A stretch of DNA of 64,000 bases from Tectiglobus sp965224045 (GCA_965224045.1 CBDCYD010000016.1:372001-436000), one strand, 5' to 3'; numbered from the stretch's first letter, positions 7,554 to 16,387 are shown. A program made the numbers and translations. Notes: generated by a model not told the origin, from the sequence alone.

Positions 7554-8653
7554 GAGGCGACCTCACCAGCGACGATGATTGTGTCATCGGGATGCAGACC
7601 AACAACAATGCTTTGCCCACGCTCGGGGATCGCGGCACGACTTTTGCGATTCATGGAAAGGCGAACATTAACGTGTGCGCCATTGCCAGCTTCGATCAAA
7701 ACAAGAGCACTGTCGCCCTGATAGATTACATCCACGACCGTCCCGCTCAGTCTGTTCAATTCATCTGACCCGGCCCCAACATCAAACTCCAATAGTTCGG
7801 GCCGGATTGCCAGATAGAAAGGACCCGTGCCGTCAATGTCGAAGTTTGTCCTGAGGGGCAGCCCATTGAAGGCTGGGCCATCCGGCGTCACCTCAACTGG
7901 AAGAAGCACAGACTCACCGACAAAATCCGCGACGAAGACATCTTTGGGTCGGCGATAGAGTGCCTCGGGCGCGTCAACCTGGATCAGTTGGCCGTTATTG
8001 ATAACAGCAATGCGATCCGACATCGTTAGTGCCTCGCGTTGATCATGCGTGACATAGACAATTGTCGCATCAAGCTTGCGATGGAGCGCCTTAAGCTCGA
8101 TTTGCATGTGCTCTCGAAGTTTCTTGTCGAGAGCCGAAAGTGGTTCATCCATGAGGATAATGCGCGGTTCAAAAACCATGGCGCGTGCCAGCGCCACGCG
8201 CTGTTTCTGCCCACCTGAAAGTTGATGGATGCGCCGATTTCCGAAGCCGCTCAATTGGACGGTCTCCAGAGCACTCTCGACCAGCCTGGCTTGTTCCGTC
8301 GCAGGCACACTGCGCACCTTCAACGGATAGGCGACGTTGTCAGCTACCGAAAGAAACGGAAACAGGGCATAGTTCTGGAACACCATGCCAACGCCACGTT
8401 TATGAGGCGGCGTAAGTGTCATATCCTGATCGCCAAACCTGATGCTTCCTTGGTCTGGCCGGGAAAATCCCGCCAAAGCCATCAGAAGGGTTGTCTTGCC
8501 TGATCCAGATGGGCCGAGAAGGGTAATAAATTCACCCGCCCTAATGTCCAGGTTGACGTTATCCAGAGCGTGAACTGAGCCGTAAGACTTGGTCAAATTG
8601 GCGACACGAATTGGAAGCGATTGCTGTTCCCTGTCGCCCAGGCCGACTGTCAT
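7550..8653 (-). CDS. PotA/PotG-type ABC transporter ATPase
   Basis: 367 aa from ATG 8653, which has GGAG at good spacing; a longer reading from 8728 has no convincing ribosome site. Walker A GPSGSGKTT, Q-loop FQNYALFP, signature LSGGQKQRVALARA, Walker B IILMDEPLSALD and the H-loop VTHDQREA are all intact. The C-terminal third is the TOBE domain typical of CUT1/polyamine-type importers. It energises import through the two permeases encoded immediately downstream. Confidence 0.95.
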   Translation of the reverse strand: MTVGLGDREQQSLPIRVANLTKSYGSVHALDNVNLDIRAGEFITLLGPSGSGKTTLLMALAGFSRPDQGSIRFGDQDMTLTPPHKRGVGMVFQNYALFPFLSVADNVAYPLKVRSVPATEQARLVESALETVQLSGFGNRRIHQLSGGQKQRVALARAMVFEPRIILMDEPLSALDKKLREHMQIELKALHRKLDATIVYVTHDQREALTMSDRIAVINNGQLIQVDAPEALYRRPKDVFVADFVGESVLLPVEVTPDGPAFNGLPLRTNFDIDGTGPFYLAIRPELLEFDVGAGSDELNRLSGTVVDVIYQGDSALVLIEAGNGAHVNVRLSMNRKSRAAIPERGQSIVVGLHPDDTIIVAGEVAS

Positions 8654-8766
8654 CTGTTCGCTCCGAGCGGTCGATTTGCGGCCGCCAATCTGTTTTGATT
8701 TGCAGCGAGCAGCATTGATCGAATGCATCTCGCTACGCGTGAATGTGGGTTGGAGGTCGCGCAGAG

Positions 8767-9840
8767 CTACCGTTGAATGAGAGTGTCGAAACGCTCTGTC
8801 AGCTGGCCAAGTCGACCGATGTAAAAGTTAGGATCCACCAGCAGCTGCTTTGGGAAATTCTTGGGATGTGTATTGACATTGACGGCCTCATCGATCGACA
8901 GGACGCCAGCCTTGAAAGCGTTCGTATTCACAGGCCCTAATGGCATAGTCTTTGCCAACGTCGCCTGCGCTTTAGGCGTCAACACCGCATTGATCAATTT
9001 CATTGCGTTTGCCTTGTTCGGCGCACCCTTTGGAACCAGAAGGCAATCTATGTCCATCGTTCCGCCGTCGAAGGTATATGAGACATCTATGCCGGATTTC
9101 TTGACGCTTTCCACGCGGTTATGACCCATGTGGATCATGTCAACTTCACCGTCACGTAGAAGTTGCGCTGACTGCGAGCCGCCGCGATACCATACGGTCA
9201 CGTGCGGCACGATTTGTTCAAGTTTCTTCCAGGCCCGTTCCCTGCCATCTTTTGTGGCCAGAACTTTGTAGACATCGCTCGGAGCAACGCCGTCGGCCAT
9301 CAATGCTGCCTCTAAATTGTAATTGACCTTGCCATGCATCCCCCGCTTGCCGGGAAATTTCTTCACGTCCCAAAAGTCCGCCCAAGTCTTCGGACCCTTG
9401 TCTCCGAACTTATCCTTTCTGTATGCAATAACTTTCGTGAAGTTGATGAAGCCGATGTAGTGGCTGTTGATCAGAGATTTCGGAATACCCGCGGTATTGA
9501 TGACGCCGTAGTCAAGTGGCTCAAGCTTGCCTTCACGCTTCAGCGTCTCGCAAGTCGGCAGCTCCTGCTCGGTCACATCCCATGTGACCTTGCCTGCGGT
9601 AATCTGAACACGAACATCTTGAATGCCGTTAGTGGTGTCTTCCTTCACTGTAAGTCCCAATGACTTAGCTGCAGGCGCAAGCATGGCGCTACGCAACGCA
9701 TCCTGGAATGACCCTCCCCACGATGCAAATACGACGGAACCCTTATCTGCAGCCGACGAGGTGGCTACACCCACACTCGTTAAACCTGCAAGTGCCATGA
9801 CGGCGATGAACTTGGCTCGCCCGGCCACGCGCTTCTTCAT
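8767..9840 (-). CDS. Periplasmic solute-binding protein, PotD/PotF type
   Basis: 357 aa from ATG 9840; a TTG three codons upstream is possible. A Sec signal peptide (KKRVAGRAKF then a hydrophobic run, probable cleavage after SSAA near residue 31) is followed by VVFASWGGSFQDALR, the usual first strand of family 1 binding proteins for polyamines and related cationic solutes. It captures the substrate for the PotABC-like proteins encoded downstream. In context the ligand may be a guanidino or amidino compound, but the binding residues do not let me say so directly. Confidence 0.93.
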   Translation of the reverse strand: MKKRVAGRAKFIAVMALAGLTSVGVATSSAADKGSVVFASWGGSFQDALRSAMLAPAAKSLGLTVKEDTTNGIQDVRVQITAGKVTWDVTEQELPTCETLKREGKLEPLDYGVINTAGIPKSLINSHYIGFINFTKVIAYRKDKFGDKGPKTWADFWDVKKFPGKRGMHGKVNYNLEAALMADGVAPSDVYKVLATKDGRERAWKKLEQIVPHVTVWYRGGSQSAQLLRDGEVDMIHMGHNRVESVKKSGIDVSYTFDGGTMDIDCLLVPKGAPNKANAMKLINAVLTPKAQATLAKTMPLGPVNTNAFKAGVLSIDEAVNVNTHPKNFPKQLLVDPNFYIGRLGQLTERFDTLIQR

Positions 9841-9864
9841 GATGATCAACCTCGCTCACTGCAA

Positions 9865-9921
9865 GATGTTTCGACTATCGAAACATCGTTTCATTTTTGT
9901 TGCAATGAGCATGACTGTCAA
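9865..9921 (-). promoter_or_regulatory. Promoter and palindromic operator of the importer operon
   Basis: On the minus strand TTGACA (9921-9916) is followed after 17 bp by an A-rich -10 candidate AAAAAT (9898-9893). The predicted transcription start falls in a perfect inverted repeat: GATGTTTCG (9865-9873), five bases, CGAAACATC (9879-9887). The GTTTCG-n5-CGAAAC core resembles operators described for PcaU/PcaR-type IclR regulators. A repressor bound here would block initiation. The regulator assignment is inference. Confidence 0.6.
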
Positions 9922-10834
9922 GGACAATCGATCAACGCCGACAACTGACAGGCGTTAGCTGTCACGCACGCCTGGTCCTCCCGACAAACCGTTCAGCTCG
10001 TGAAATGCACTGCTGCGTAGAGTTTGCGACTTGCCTCGACTCGCGAATGAGCGAATTAGTCGAGTGGCTGAATTTGCGTTTTATGAACCGCCAAAAGTAA
10101 GTGAGTGAACGCAGTCTGACTGTATATGTGTCTCTCTCTCGTCAGAGGCGAACTTGCCGAGAGAGCAATCCCGCTCTTCAAATCAGCACGCTTGGCTCTC
10201 TTGGTATGGCCCGATATCAGTATTTGGCAGTTAAGCGGACAGCGATACTGCGATGCTTTCAAGAAATGATGCACCGTACGGAGCGTCTCTTGTTTGATCT
10301 TCGCCACCGTGTGGCAAGCAAATCGAGCGACGTGTCGACGTTGCACCGGTCTGCGCTCGCGACGACGATGCATGTCTGCTTCCACCGGTAGCGGCCATCA
10401 ACTCAAGAAAAGTTAGGCAATGCCAAACTTCAGCAGTGGGTCAGGTTGTTTCATCTAGCCGTTGAGTACATCACGGCAGAGGATATCTCAACTGCGGACA
10501 CGATGTGCTCCAGCTGAGCTTGAATCCTGCGGGCCATCAACAGACCCGAGCAGGTGCAGCGTACTGCGATGGCGTCATCGATGCTCGGTTGTAAAAGCGG
10601 ACGCGGTCTAACATCGAGGTGCTGCATCGCGCCAACAACGCGAAATCCATAAACCTGACTTTCGCACAGCCTAGGAAACTGTTGGATAATTCACTCGCCA
10701 TGGCCTCCTCTCAAGCTCGAACCGCCATGGAAATGCAATGCTGCGCAAGGTATGCTGGTGCCACATTGATCCAAAGAACCATTACTGAGCGCGGAGACTA
10801 GGCTTTCCCACAACCGAATTGGGGAGAATGCGTT
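9922..10834. other. Intergenic stretch without a convincing gene
   Basis: About 0.9 kb. Open frames near 10056-10391 exist on both strands but have no recognisable family, ribosome site or codon pattern. The region includes one copy of a 100-bp block repeated near 13.1 kb. It looks like decayed sequence between the importer locus and the next genes. Confidence 0.5.
10438..10537 (+). repeat. Diverged 100-bp direct repeat, copy 1
   Basis: Aligns almost without gaps to 13093-13193 in the same orientation. Shared words include GGGTCAG, TGTTTCATCT, TCACGGCAGA, GATGTGCTC and GGGCCAT. Read on the minus strand this copy has stops; the other has an open stretch. Probably the remnant of a duplicated coding sequence. 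Confidence 0.6.
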
Positions 10835-11656
10835 ATGAGCGGAAACGACATTTTCCAGTCTATCGGCAGTCTCGACCCCGAAGGGGTTCATAAAATCGTC
10901 GATCGGCTCGAATTTCGGGGACGCGACCCGGTGTTTGTCGGCATGCGCGAGACATATCTAGAACGCATCGACCTTGGGGCCTGTAAGGCGCTACTTGATC
11001 TCGGCTGCGGCACCGGAGTTGTCTCCCGTGCATTGGCCGTCCGTGATGGGTTCACCGCCGAGATCACCGGCATCGACTACAGCCCAGAGTTGGTTGAGGC
11101 TGCAAGCCGCCTGGCCGCCGAAGAAGGCCTCGCCGGGCGGGTTACATTTCGCACCGGCGATTCACACTCGCTGTCCGATGCTGATAACAGCTTTGACGTT
11201 GTTCTAGCCCACACACTTGTCAGCCATGTCAGCGATCCTGCGGCGGTAATCGCCGAGGCTGCCCGGGTCGTTCGTCCAGGTGGCACGGTGGCGATCTTCG
11301 ACGGCGATTACGCCTCTTTGACTTTCGGGGCTGGCGATGCGGCGCGCAATGCCGAAGTCGTCAGCATGATACTGGATGCTGCGGTTGCCAACCCCTATGT
11401 CCTTCGCAGGCTGCCCGCAGCGCTAGCGAACCATGGTCTGAACCTAGCGCATTTCCTGCCTGAGGTTCTCGCCGAAGCGCGAACCGGTTCATTCTTCCTG
11501 AACATGGCCGACAGCTATATTCCGATGGTCGTGCGGACAGGAAATCTGAGCGAGGATGAGGCCGCCGCATGGTTGTCCACTCAACACCGTGCCAGCGACG
11601 AAGGCGCATTCTTCGGAGCCTGCAACTACTATACATATATTGCGCAGAAGCCGTGA
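10835..11656 (+). CDS. Class I SAM-dependent methyltransferase
   Basis: 273 aa. Motif I is LLDLGCGTGVVSRAL (about residues 53-67), followed by ITGIDYSPELVEAA for motif II and an ALxH-type motif IV at VVLAHTLVSHVSDP; VVRPGGTVAIFDGD is the post-motif strand. This is the Methyltransf_11/UbiE-like class acting on small molecules. The C-terminal 100 residues are likely to set substrate specificity. It stands alone on the plus strand between decayed sequence and the GFA-domain pair on the other strand. Substrate unknown. Confidence 0.88.
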   Translation: MSGNDIFQSIGSLDPEGVHKIVDRLEFRGRDPVFVGMRETYLERIDLGACKALLDLGCGTGVVSRALAVRDGFTAEITGIDYSPELVEAASRLAAEEGLAGRVTFRTGDSHSLSDADNSFDVVLAHTLVSHVSDPAAVIAEAARVVRPGGTVAIFDGDYASLTFGAGDAARNAEVVSMILDAAVANPYVLRRLPAALANHGLNLAHFLPEVLAEARTGSFFLNMADSYIPMVVRTGNLSEDEAAAWLSTQHRASDEGAFFGACNYYTYIAQKP

Positions 11657-11806
11657 TCCCGGACCATCGTATTTAGGCATGGGGGAGTGCCCAAAGGGTC
11701 GGCCTCTTTCGAGGCCAAACCGGCTTCACCGCAAGACCGCCTCGGTGCCAAGCCGGGCCTTGCAATTACGTCGAATAGCTAAGTCAGAAAGTAGAATGCA
11801 ACGCTA

Positions 11807-12346
11807 TCAACTATCGATTGATAGGCTGCTCACGTGGTCCAGAACGGACGCAAGTTCTCCAATTCGTGGAGCATTATCTAGTGCTTCTGCTGCCGAGCAC
11901 CATGGATACGGCAATTCTGCAAGCCAACGCATGACCGGGTCGATTGTTCCGGGATCAAGCTCCTGCATGGTTGTGATCTTAATCCTGAGATTTTCGACAC
12001 GATCAACCGGCATGCTCCATTCATAAAGCCCCCCTCCGACTCGAACTGAGCGATCCTGTTTATGAGACATGCCGACCAGCCAACGGCAGACAAAATTGGT
12101 CGTGCCATACTCAGGAGGAGGCGAGAGGCATAATGTATAGACGTTTTCGTAACTTTGACCGAACTGCCGGACGAGGACATCCGTTATGGAACTCAGGCCC
12201 GACATTACAGGAGGAAAAGAGATAGCCTCGGTATCAACGATCATGTGAACGGTGGCGTTGTCGGCGAAGGCCCGGGATAGCAAGTGAGGCCGGTTTTCGT
12301 CTTTTGCCTTGACGTATGTTTCAATTGCTTTTGCGAGTGACGGCAT
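11807..12346 (-). CDS. SnoaL-like (NTF2-fold) protein
   Basis: 179 aa from ATG 12346, with AAAGGA upstream; a longer frame overlaps the GFA gene and is a shadow. The opening LAKAIETYVKAKDENRPHLL, then FADNATVHM, is typical of SnoaL-type NTF2-fold proteins, which act as small-molecule isomerases or hydrolases or as ligand binders. It is 37 bp downstream of the GFA-domain gene on the same strand and is probably co-transcribed. No catalytic residues can be assigned by eye. Confidence 0.7.
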   Translation of the reverse strand: MPSLAKAIETYVKAKDENRPHLLSRAFADNATVHMIVDTEAISFPPVMSGLSSITDVLVRQFGQSYENVYTLCLSPPPEYGTTNFVCRWLVGMSHKQDRSVRVGGGLYEWSMPVDRVENLRIKITTMQELDPGTIDPVMRWLAELPYPWCSAAEALDNAPRIGELASVLDHVSSLSIDS

Positions 12347-12383
12347 CGCCTGTTCCTTTGAACGAACTGGTGTTCGGAAGGGC

Positions 12384-12851
12384 TTACTGCTTGTTGTTCT
12401 TCGGACCAATATGAAGCGGTTGAATCCCGTCCTCATCCAATTTGCCATAGCGAGGCAAGTTGTCTGCCGTGTCGAACCAGGCCAGGCGTTCGCTTTCGAA
12501 CCAGTGCCGATCCGGAACATGTCGGGATGGATCGTCGAGTGTGCCAACGTAGAATTCCACGATCTGCTTGCCCTTGAATCTTTTTGATTCGGCCTGCCAG
12601 GTTAACGGCGTGCCGCAGTCACCACAGAACGCTCGACCAACGCCTGGAGAAGATTCATGGATTTTGGGCGTCCCAGTTGTGTATTGGACCTGCTCGGCGT
12701 CGTAAACAATCCATACAACAGCGGGTGCTCCCGTGTGACGTCTGCAATCCTGACAATGACAATACGCGACAGTTAGTGGTTCGCCGTTGCACTGGTAACG
12801 TACCGCACGACACATGCAGCTCCCGGTTACTGCGCTAGTTTTTTCGTTCAA
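12384..12851 (-). CDS. GFA-domain (glutathione-dependent formaldehyde-activating type) zinc protein
   Basis: 155 aa if translation starts at TTG 12851, which follows GGGAGG at normal spacing; an upstream ATG at 12920 would add residues that do not look like family sequence. Zinc-binding cysteines are at GSCMCRAVRY (12, 14), CHCQDCRRHTGA (31, 33, 36) and FCGDCGTPL. The family includes Gfa (S-hydroxymethylglutathione synthase) and centromere protein V, but most members have no known reaction. It heads a two-gene unit with the SnoaL-like protein. Confidence 0.82.
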   Translation of the reverse strand: MNEKTSAVTGSCMCRAVRYQCNGEPLTVAYCHCQDCRRHTGAPAVVWIVYDAEQVQYTTGTPKIHESSPGVGRAFCGDCGTPLTWQAESKRFKGKQIVEFYVGTLDDPSRHVPDRHWFESERLAWFDTADNLPRYGKLDEDGIQPLHIGPKNNKQ

Positions 12852-13289
12852 GTGCCATCCTCCCGAGTCATTTCTGGTGCTGAGACAGCATAATAGAACC
12901 CAATCGGGGACCAACGGCACAGTGTCAGAAATGAAGGTCCCTGCGAAGAGCTACTTGATGCGCGACCAATGTCATGTGTCGATCTTCGCGTCGAACGTTG
13001 GGCTTGGCGATATTGGACTTGCTCAGGTCCGCTTCGAGCGCAACGCATGGTTGGTGCGATGCAAAATGCAATTGTCGGCGAACGCTCGCTCCGGGTCAGC
13101 CTGTTTCATCTGCAGGCCGAGCACTTCACGGCAGAACATGCCCAAGATAGCGGACCTGATGTGCTCGAACGGAATTCAGATCAAGAGGGCCATGAGACGG
13201 CAGTGCTGTCCAGCGAGCGCAAATTCTCGAACAGAGTTCAGATCAATCGGGGTCGTTGAATTGGCCTCGAAGGCGCGACAAAGAACTTT
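12852..13289. other. Intergenic stretch with degraded coding remnant
   Basis: Apart from the 13093-13193 repeat block, no gene is convincing. On the minus strand about 13030-13180 there is a stop-free piece reading FEHIRSAILGMFCREVLGLQ and continuing MKQADPERAFADN, which looks like real protein but has no start and is bounded by stops. I do not recognise the family. Confidence 0.5.
13093..13193 (+). repeat. Diverged 100-bp direct repeat, copy 2
   Basis: Partner of 10438-10537, same orientation, about two thirds identical by eye. The two copies bracket the methyltransferase, SnoaL-like and GFA genes. Confidence 0.6.
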
Positions 13290-13619
13290 TCAAATGTCTT
13301 CCCAGGTAACGAAAATGAGATCTCTGGCTTTCGATAGCACTTCGAAATGGAGCTGTTCTGTTGGATGTGCTCTCGGCTTTATATGCAACCGCGCGCGTTC
13401 GGCTTGATCAGCATCTTCGAAGTTCATCACCGCGTAGTACTGGTGTGATCTGGTCACGTCAGTGTCGAGACCTGAATTCGGTCGACGGCAACCGATCGGG
13501 CTAGTGTCTTTGACAAGGCCAAGTTCTTGAAGGTGCCGAACGAAGTTGATGTAGGAGGATGAGAATTCTTCGATGCGAATCCCATCTCGAAGATTGAAAC
13601 AGGTCAGCATGTAAAACAT
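13290..13619 (-). CDS. Small ferredoxin-fold (EthD/Dabb-like) protein of unknown function
   Basis: 109 aa beginning MFYMLTCFNLRDG, with HQYYAVMNFEDADQAERA in the middle, the pattern of a dimeric alpha/beta-barrel domain as in EthD, Dabb and related small proteins. Such proteins are stress-response, monooxygenase or binding proteins. It is divergent from an ArsR-type regulator across 95 bp, so it is the likely regulated gene. The exact family is a guess. Confidence 0.65.
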   Translation of the reverse strand: MFYMLTCFNLRDGIRIEEFSSSYINFVRHLQELGLVKDTSPIGCRRPNSGLDTDVTRSHQYYAVMNFEDADQAERARLHIKPRAHPTEQLHFEVLSKARDLIFVTWEDI

Positions 13620-13714
13620 TGTATCGTCCCCCTTCGGCAGTCATTGGTGGGTGCACTCCAGAATGAACGTACGCTATTGCTGTCGAGCATTGCTTCGGTT
13701 AGGACCGAAATATT

Positions 13715-14407
13715 ATGGACATCTCGTTTATCGCTGAAGCGGCGGCACTAGTCGGAGATCCAGCCCGAGCCAATATGCTCTTCGCCTTGAAGGAGGAGGG
13801 TGAGTTATCAGCTACTGACCTTGCTTCAGTTGCTGGCGTTTCCGCCAGCACGGCTAGTGGCCACCTTGCTCAAATGCGCATCGCCGGCTTGATCATTGTT
13901 AATCAGGAAGGACGATCTCGGCGGTATCGGTTGGCGGATGCCGAAATCGCTGAGTCGCTGGAGGCGATCGAAGCAATGGCCGCCCGACTAACACCTCGTA
14001 AGAGTTCGGCCTTGATCAGAGATCCAGCACTTCGAAATGCACGACGTTGTTACGATCACCTAGCCGGGGAACTCGGAGTGCGTTTAGCTGATGCTTTCGT
14101 GAAGGAGAAAATGCTAGCTGGAGAATCTGACGCCTTCGCCCTCCGTCCAAAAGGGGAGCGCGCTTTGAACGATCTAGGTATTGATGTCGAGGCATTGCGA
14201 GCGTCAAAGCGAAAACTGACAAAGAGTTGCTCGGATTGGAGCGAAGGCTCATACCACCTAGGGGGTGCTGTCGGAGCAGCAGTATTTCATCGCTTTAGCG
14301 AACTTGGTTGGCTAAGAGTGGCTGCAGACGGGCGCACCGTCAAAGTCACGAAGGTTGGGGCAAAATCAATTCCGTCGCTATTCGCGAATAATCCCCTAGT
14401 CGTCTAG
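13715..14407 (+). CDS. ArsR-type winged-helix transcriptional regulator with long C-terminal domain
   Basis: 230 aa, about twice the length of a minimal ArsR protein. The N-terminal helix-turn-helix (about residues 8-80) has VGDPARANMLFALKEEG and LASVAGVSASTASGHLAQM, with wing GRSRRYRLAD. No cysteine pair typical of metal sensors is present, so the signal is probably not a soft metal. The C-terminal half (about 100-230) contains a second helix-rich or winged segment. It likely regulates the divergent small alpha/beta-barrel-like gene. Confidence 0.85.
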   Translation: MDISFIAEAAALVGDPARANMLFALKEEGELSATDLASVAGVSASTASGHLAQMRIAGLIIVNQEGRSRRYRLADAEIAESLEAIEAMAARLTPRKSSALIRDPALRNARRCYDHLAGELGVRLADAFVKEKMLAGESDAFALRPKGERALNDLGIDVEALRASKRKLTKSCSDWSEGSYHLGGAVGAAVFHRFSELGWLRVAADGRTVKVTKVGAKSIPSLFANNPLVV

Positions 14408-14497
14408 TCGCGAGGAGGATCGCTGCGCTTCGCTATCAAGAAAGCTCTGAGTGTACAAGAACAGTAATCACCTGACAGTTTCCGCTTCGGGCTGAAG

Positions 14498-14773
14498 TCA
14501 GGCTGCGTGTTGAGCGGCTTGGTTTTCAGGTGTTGCATTCTCCTTCTTTTGCTGTTGCGGTTTTGCCCGGCGGGGCAGTCCTTCTTTGAATGCGCGGGCC
14601 GGTGTTCGCCCGTTCATGTTGCGGCCCTGGTGCGGTCGCTTGGTATTGTAGTGGATGAGATAGTCGTCGAGAACAGCCTGCATTTCCTCGATGGTTTCGA
14701 ACCAGGTCCGGCGGCCTTCGATACGGAAGTGTTCATCGAGCAGCGTGCGGTGGAAGCGTTCGACGATGCCGTT
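14498..14773 (-). pseudogene. IS481 transposase, C-terminal fragment
   Basis: Reads NGIVERFHRTLLDEHFR and then YNTKRPHQGRNMNGRTP, the end of the DDE integrase core, including the catalytic Glu (VERF) and the conserved TKRPHQG. Its N-terminal continuation lies at 16388-17194 beyond the IS110 insert. Joining the two pieces restores RRPQSNGIVERF with no base missing. The fragment lacks its own start signal. Confidence 0.92.
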
Positions 14774-15018
14774 ATCCGGCATGATAGCTTTGGTGCCTTT
14801 GTGATCCGCTGATCTCATCGCGAGATCCGCATATGGTGAGCCCATCCGGGACACGGGGCACCGGGAGCACGTGAAGTGCGGGCAGGCCGCCGTCAGACGT
14901 TGGGCTGTGAGCCCGAGCTCGTTACATGGCCGCCCCTGCGACTTGCCCGGATGCGCCGCGAGCGCGGATCAGTAGGTGTCGTGTTGCCCGCCGGCTCCCG
15001 TTTTCGATCGAGTTTTGA
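14774..15018 (+). ncRNA. Candidate bridge RNA of the IS110 element
   Basis: IS110-group recombinases use a structured RNA from the noncoding left end to select target and donor. This region is upstream of the gene and of suitable length. It shows a long-range pairing CATCCGGG (14843-14850) with CCCGGATG (14946-14953) and an inner hairpin GGGCT-GTG-AGCCC (14902-14914). The guide loops have not been resolved; transcript ends are unknown. Confidence 0.45.
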
Positions 15019-15033
15019 ATGATGGGAGCGGAT

Positions 15034-16275
15034 ATGGATAGCAACGGTCGTATCATCGGATTGGACATCCATCGTACGTTTGCCGAGGCTGTGGTTTGGC
15101 AGAACGGCAAACTCAAGCGCCTGGGTCGTGTCGACATGCGTCGCGATTTGCTCGCAGCCTTTGCTGCAACGTTATCGAACAGTGACGTCGTTGTCGTTGA
15201 GGCAACAGGCAATGCGTCTGCGGTTGCAGCAGTACTCGCGCCGCATGTGGAACGTGTCGTGATCGCCAACCCCAAGCAGGTGCGTGTGATTGCCCATGCC
15301 AAGATCAAGACCGACATTATCGATGCCGGCGTGTTGGCACAGCTCTATGCCACCGGCTTTCTACCGGAAGTGTGGGTTGCAGATGAGGGCACCCAGGCAC
15401 TACGCCGGCAGGTGACACGGCGCAACCAAATCGTACGCCAGCGCTCGCGTTTGAAGAATATTATCCAATCGATCCTGCATGCACATTTGATCCCGCCATG
15501 TCCTCACGCCGACCTGTGTGGTGCCAAGGGGCGTTCCTGGCTCAGCGTCCAACATGTTCCCGATGATGAGCGTCTGGCCATCGAGCGTCATCTGCGCGAG
15601 TTCGACCGCCTTGGTGATGATCTCAAGGTTATCGAACGTGATCTTGCCCGTTCGGCATTGGGCGATGAGCGTGCAAAGCAGCTAATGACGATCCCTGGTG
15701 TGGACATGGTCGTCGCCCTGGCACTGATCGCCGCGATTGGTGAGATATCGCGCTTCAAGACAGCCGACAAGCTGGTCAGCTATCTCGGGCTTAATCCGAG
15801 CGTTCGCCAGTCAGGGCCGGGACCCGCCTATCATGGCCGGATCACCAAGCAGGGTCGCGGCCATGCCCGTGGCATGCTGGTTGAAGCCGCCTGGGTGGCG
15901 GCGCGATCACCGGGGCCTCTGCGCGCTTTTTTTCTGCGCATCCGTGCGCGGCGCGGCCAGCATGTTGCCGCCGTCGCAACGGCGCGCAAGCTGGCCATCC
16001 TGATCTGGTATTTGCTTACCAATGATGAGGACTACGTCTGGGCACGCCCTGCGCTCCATGCCAAGAAGCTGCGCGATCTCGAACTGAGAGCCGGATATAA
16101 GGCCGCTCGGGGACAAAAAGGTTCCGCCCACGCCTACAACATCAAGAGCCATCGCGACGGGGAGCGGCGACGGGTCGAACAGGCTGAAGCCGCCTACACC
16201 CGTTTCGTTGCCGGCTGGAACCGGCGAGGACCGGTCAAGGCGCGCACGGGCGCCACAAATGAGGAGCGACAATAG
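15034..16275 (+). CDS. IS110-family transposase (DEDD recombinase)
   Basis: 413 aa from ATG 15034, preceded by GGGAGCGG; ATG 15019 is an alternative. The N-terminal RuvC-like domain has the DEDD residues Asp11 (IGLDIH), Glu56 (VVVEATG), Asp94 and Asp97 (KTDIIDAGVLAQ). The C-terminal Tnp20 domain has MTIPGVDMVVALALIAAIG and LGLNPSVRQSG, with the conserved Ser, then ITKQGRGHARGMLVEAAW. All catalytic features are intact, so this copy may still be active. The gene sits at the left side of the element, typical of IS110 rather than the IS1111 subgroup. Confidence 0.95.
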   Translation: MDSNGRIIGLDIHRTFAEAVVWQNGKLKRLGRVDMRRDLLAAFAATLSNSDVVVVEATGNASAVAAVLAPHVERVVIANPKQVRVIAHAKIKTDIIDAGVLAQLYATGFLPEVWVADEGTQALRRQVTRRNQIVRQRSRLKNIIQSILHAHLIPPCPHADLCGAKGRSWLSVQHVPDDERLAIERHLREFDRLGDDLKVIERDLARSALGDERAKQLMTIPGVDMVVALALIAAIGEISRFKTADKLVSYLGLNPSVRQSGPGPAYHGRITKQGRGHARGMLVEAAWVAARSPGPLRAFFLRIRARRGQHVAAVATARKLAILIWYLLTNDEDYVWARPALHAKKLRDLELRAGYKAARGQKGSAHAYNIKSHRDGERRRVEQAEAAYTRFVAGWNRRGPVKARTGATNEERQ

Positions 16276-16387
16276 AGGCGGCGCGACCGGGATCTCATCC
16301 TCAACCCGGTTCTTGGCCACGTGGTCGGCCGTGCGCTGGGCGAGATTAGCACGCTTGAAGAAAAAAACGCTTGTCGATTACATCAGT

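Larger units (their letters stand above)
14774..16387 (+). mobile_element. IS110-family insertion sequence inside the IS481 transposase
   Basis: Boundaries come from rejoining the interrupted gene: the left flank ends in GATGCCGTT and the right flank resumes GGATTGCGG. The element is about 1,614 bp and has no terminal inverted repeats or clear target duplication beyond one or two shared bases, as expected for IS110. It carries a 245-bp noncoding left end, one transposase gene and a 110-bp right end. Confidence 0.88.

Noticed and set aside
10056..10391. Overlapping open frames of about 100 aa on both strands
   Set aside because: No family resemblance, no start signal, and both strands open equally, which suggests chance.
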